The position numbers and the translations under genes are program-made. From the NCBI RefSeq assembly GCF_001700325.1, contig NZ_MATO01000016.1, forward strand, positions 51,244-115,243: 64,000 bases of DNA, read 5' to 3'. The notes beneath the pieces were generated by a model. The model saw nothing but the letters and a program-made list of their open reading frames with translations. It was not told the DNA's origin and did not search any database. Positions 62,440 through 64,000 of the stretch are shown in pieces (the stretch's first letter is position 1; every line of letters starts with the position of its first letter). This DNA is from Caryophanon latum. Its GTDB lineage: Bacteria > Bacillota > Bacilli > Bacillales_A > Planococcaceae.

Positions 62440-63861
62440 ATGCTACAGCAACAATTAACTCGCTATTTTGGGCATGAAGCGTTTCGACCAGGGCAGCAAG
62501 ACGTCATTGAAGCAGTGCTGCGCGGTGAAGATGTTGTCGCCGTGCTGCCAACAGGAAGCGGCAAGTCGTTATGCTATCAGCTACCGACGAAGCTATTACC
62601 GCATGCGACGCTCATTATTTCACCACTTTTATCACTTATGCAAGATCAAGTGGAGCAATTAAAAAAAATGGGTGAGCGCCGCGTAATTGCGTTAAACTCA
62701 TTTTTAAATCGCAGTGAGAAGCAGCATGTACTCCAAACGCTGTCGCAATACGAATTTATTTTTACATCGCCAGAAATGCTACAGCAGTCAAATGTACGTC
62801 AGCTGCTTCGACAATTACCGCTGTCGCTCATTGTCGTTGATGAGGCGCATTGCTTGTCGCAGTGGGGCTTTGATTTTCGCCCGGATTATTTGCAAATTGC
62901 GGACGTGTTTTCTGACATGAAACGCCCAGGCATATTGGCACTATCTGCAACGGCGACGATGCAAGTGCTGCGTGACATTAAGCTTTATTTACACATGCAG
63001 CAGCCGTTTGAGCTCATTCAGCCAATTGACCGCCCGAATATTCGGCTAATGCGCGAGTCGTTTATGACGCAGGAGGAAAAGCTTGCATGGGCGTATGACT
63101 ACATCGTACGTGCAAATGGTGCGGGTATTTTGTATACGCAGTCGCGCAAAAAATGCGAGCAATACGCCGAGGCACTCATGATGCGACAAGTGCGCGTCGC
63201 CTATTACCATGCTGGAATGGATTTGTACGACCGTCAGCTCATTCAGCAGCAGTTTTTAGACGGGCATATCGATTGGGTTGTGGCAACGAATGCGTTCGGT
63301 ATGGGGGTGCATAAAGACGACGTGCGCCACATCGTGCATGACGTTTTCCCTGCGACGATGGCAAATTACATGCAAGAAATTGGGCGAGCTGGGCGCGACG
63401 GGAAGGAGGCGATTGCCGTGCTGCTGTACGCGCAAGGCGATGAGCAAGTTGTGACGTATGTTGCGACTGAGGAGCTGCCAAACGATTTGCAAGTCGATGC
63501 GTACATGTTACATGCACAGCCGCAGCAGCTCGTACAAGAAGGTGCTGTTAGCGAGACGCAATTTCGCGTGCTTCACTACTGGCTACAGCAAAAAAATCCG
63601 GCAGAAGTGAAACAATTGATGGCACAGCTACGTCTACAAAAGAGTAACGAAATTGACGCGATGCAGCGAGTTGTTCATGCAACGACGTGCTTACGACACA
63701 TGATTATTGGAGCATTTGGTCAACAATTACATGAAAAAGTGGCGCAGTGTTGCGTCAATTGTGGTGCGACATATGAGCTACATGTAGAAGCGCCAAAAAA
63801 AGAAGCTTTTGCAATGGATGTCACGTGGCAGGAGCGACTAAGCGCCTTATTTCCACAATGA
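62440..63861 (+). CDS. recS: RecQ-family ATP-dependent DNA helicase (RecS)
   Basis: A 473-residue superfamily 2 helicase. Motifs in order: Q motif FRPGQQDVIEAVL, Walker A PTGSGKSLCY, DEAH box (VVDEAHCLSQWGFDFRPDY), motif III ALSATAT, and motif VI MQEIGRAGRDG. A zinc site near the C-terminus is suggested by CLRHMI and CCVNCG. There is no HRDC domain, so it matches the short RecQ homologue RecS (YpbC) of B. subtilis. The second ATG (62440) has proper spacing to AAAGGAGGG. Confidence 0.93.
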   Translation: MLQQQLTRYFGHEAFRPGQQDVIEAVLRGEDVVAVLPTGSGKSLCYQLPTKLLPHATLIISPLLSLMQDQVEQLKKMGERRVIALNSFLNRSEKQHVLQTLSQYEFIFTSPEMLQQSNVRQLLRQLPLSLIVVDEAHCLSQWGFDFRPDYLQIADVFSDMKRPGILALSATATMQVLRDIKLYLHMQQPFELIQPIDRPNIRLMRESFMTQEEKLAWAYDYIVRANGAGILYTQSRKKCEQYAEALMMRQVRVAYYHAGMDLYDRQLIQQQFLDGHIDWVVATNAFGMGVHKDDVRHIVHDVFPATMANYMQEIGRAGRDGKEAIAVLLYAQGDEQVVTYVATEELPNDLQVDAYMLHAQPQQLVQEGAVSETQFRVLHYWLQQKNPAEVKQLMAQLRLQKSNEIDAMQRVVHATTCLRHMIIGAFGQQLHEKVAQCCVNCGATYELHVEAPKKEAFAMDVTWQERLSALFPQ

Positions 63862-63896
63862 TTCGTTCGAAACCTTGAAAATAGACGGTTTTTGCG

Positions 63897-63925
63897 TTTA
63901 CAATTATGCTGAAATTCGTCATAAT
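63897..63925 (+). promoter_or_regulatory. Candidate promoter at the right edge of the window
   Basis: TTTACA (63897-63902), 17-nt spacer, CATAAT (63920-63925). Confidence 0.5.
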
Positions 63926-63958
63926 AAACGAAGAGAAAGTGAAAGACGGGGTGACTCC

Positions 63959-64000
63959 ATAGCCATCAAGTTTACCCATTCGATTCATTTCTTCAAAATG
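63959..64000 (+). CDS. Possible beginning of a gene with an ATA start (partial)
   Basis: A frame opens after GGGGTGA (63948-63954) and reads (I)AIKFTHSIHFFKM to the end of the window. No ATG, GTG or TTG is in register with that site; the codon at the right distance is ATA. Either an unusual start or a base error is possible. The product is not recognisable. Confidence 0.25.
   Translation, partial: MAIKFTHSIHFFKM

Overview
The window looks like a chromosomal segment of a Bacillales bacterium of the Planococcaceae/Caryophanaceae type. The protein families match Bacillus orthologues, gene order follows the Bacillus core in several blocks, ribosome binding sites are strong (AAGGAGG-like), start codons include TTG and GTG, and GC is in the mid-40s by eye. 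No rRNA, tRNA, prophage, insertion sequence or CRISPR array was seen.

Layout. 1-7.4 kb: end of ymdB, the 2-oxoacid:ferredoxin oxidoreductase pair korAB, a transglutaminase-like/SH3 protein with a small unknown gene, then miaB and ricA. 7.5-17.1 kb: an EAL phosphodiesterase, mutS, mutL, an alpha/beta hydrolase, miaA and hfq. 17.2-23.5 kb: a rhodanese, a TRIC-type channel (minus strand), an YnbB-like PLP enzyme, a TlpA/ResA-like lipoprotein, menA and the first glnR-glnA pair. 23.7-30.8 kb: a protein built of about 28 GYDxx pentapeptides, dapF, the SOS region lexA/yneA-yneB with three LexA boxes, ynzC, tkt, yneF and a DUF3886 gene. 31.0-39.7 kb: an Spx paralogue, a vanZ/aldo-keto reductase pair (minus), nudF, fur, xerD, deoB, pdp and lysA. 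39.8-50.6 kb: ribT, ypuF (minus), scpAB, rluB, the cytochrome c maturation and redox-sensing set resABC-resDE, and an FMN riboswitch controlling ribU. 51.0-61.3 kb: a second glnR-glnA pair, then a minus-strand stretch with a WYL regulator, fabI (FapR box), the sulfite reductase/siroheme operon sumT-sirB-yezD-cysJ-cysI, and ferredoxin. 61.4-64 kb: ypbB and recS.

Three themes stand out. First, at six places where the Bacillus gene order carries sporulation genes (spoVS, cotE, sirA, spoIIM, dacF-spoIIA-spoVA, dacB-spmAB) only flanking housekeeping genes remain, which suggests an asporogenous lineage. The riboflavin operon normally next to ribT is also absent, while the riboflavin importer RibU is present. 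Second, about twelve copies of a degenerate structured intergenic repeat are scattered through the window. They have recognisable ends, hybrid copies and a tendency to sit at such gene-loss junctions and at the edges of the glnRA2-fabI-cys block. Third, two complete glnRA cassettes occur, each with a perfect GlnR box, but the second GlnR lacks the C-terminal tail through which GlnR senses feedback-inhibited glutamine synthetase.

All functional calls come from recognising sequence families by eye. Comparisons with Bacillus subtilis gene order are from memory.
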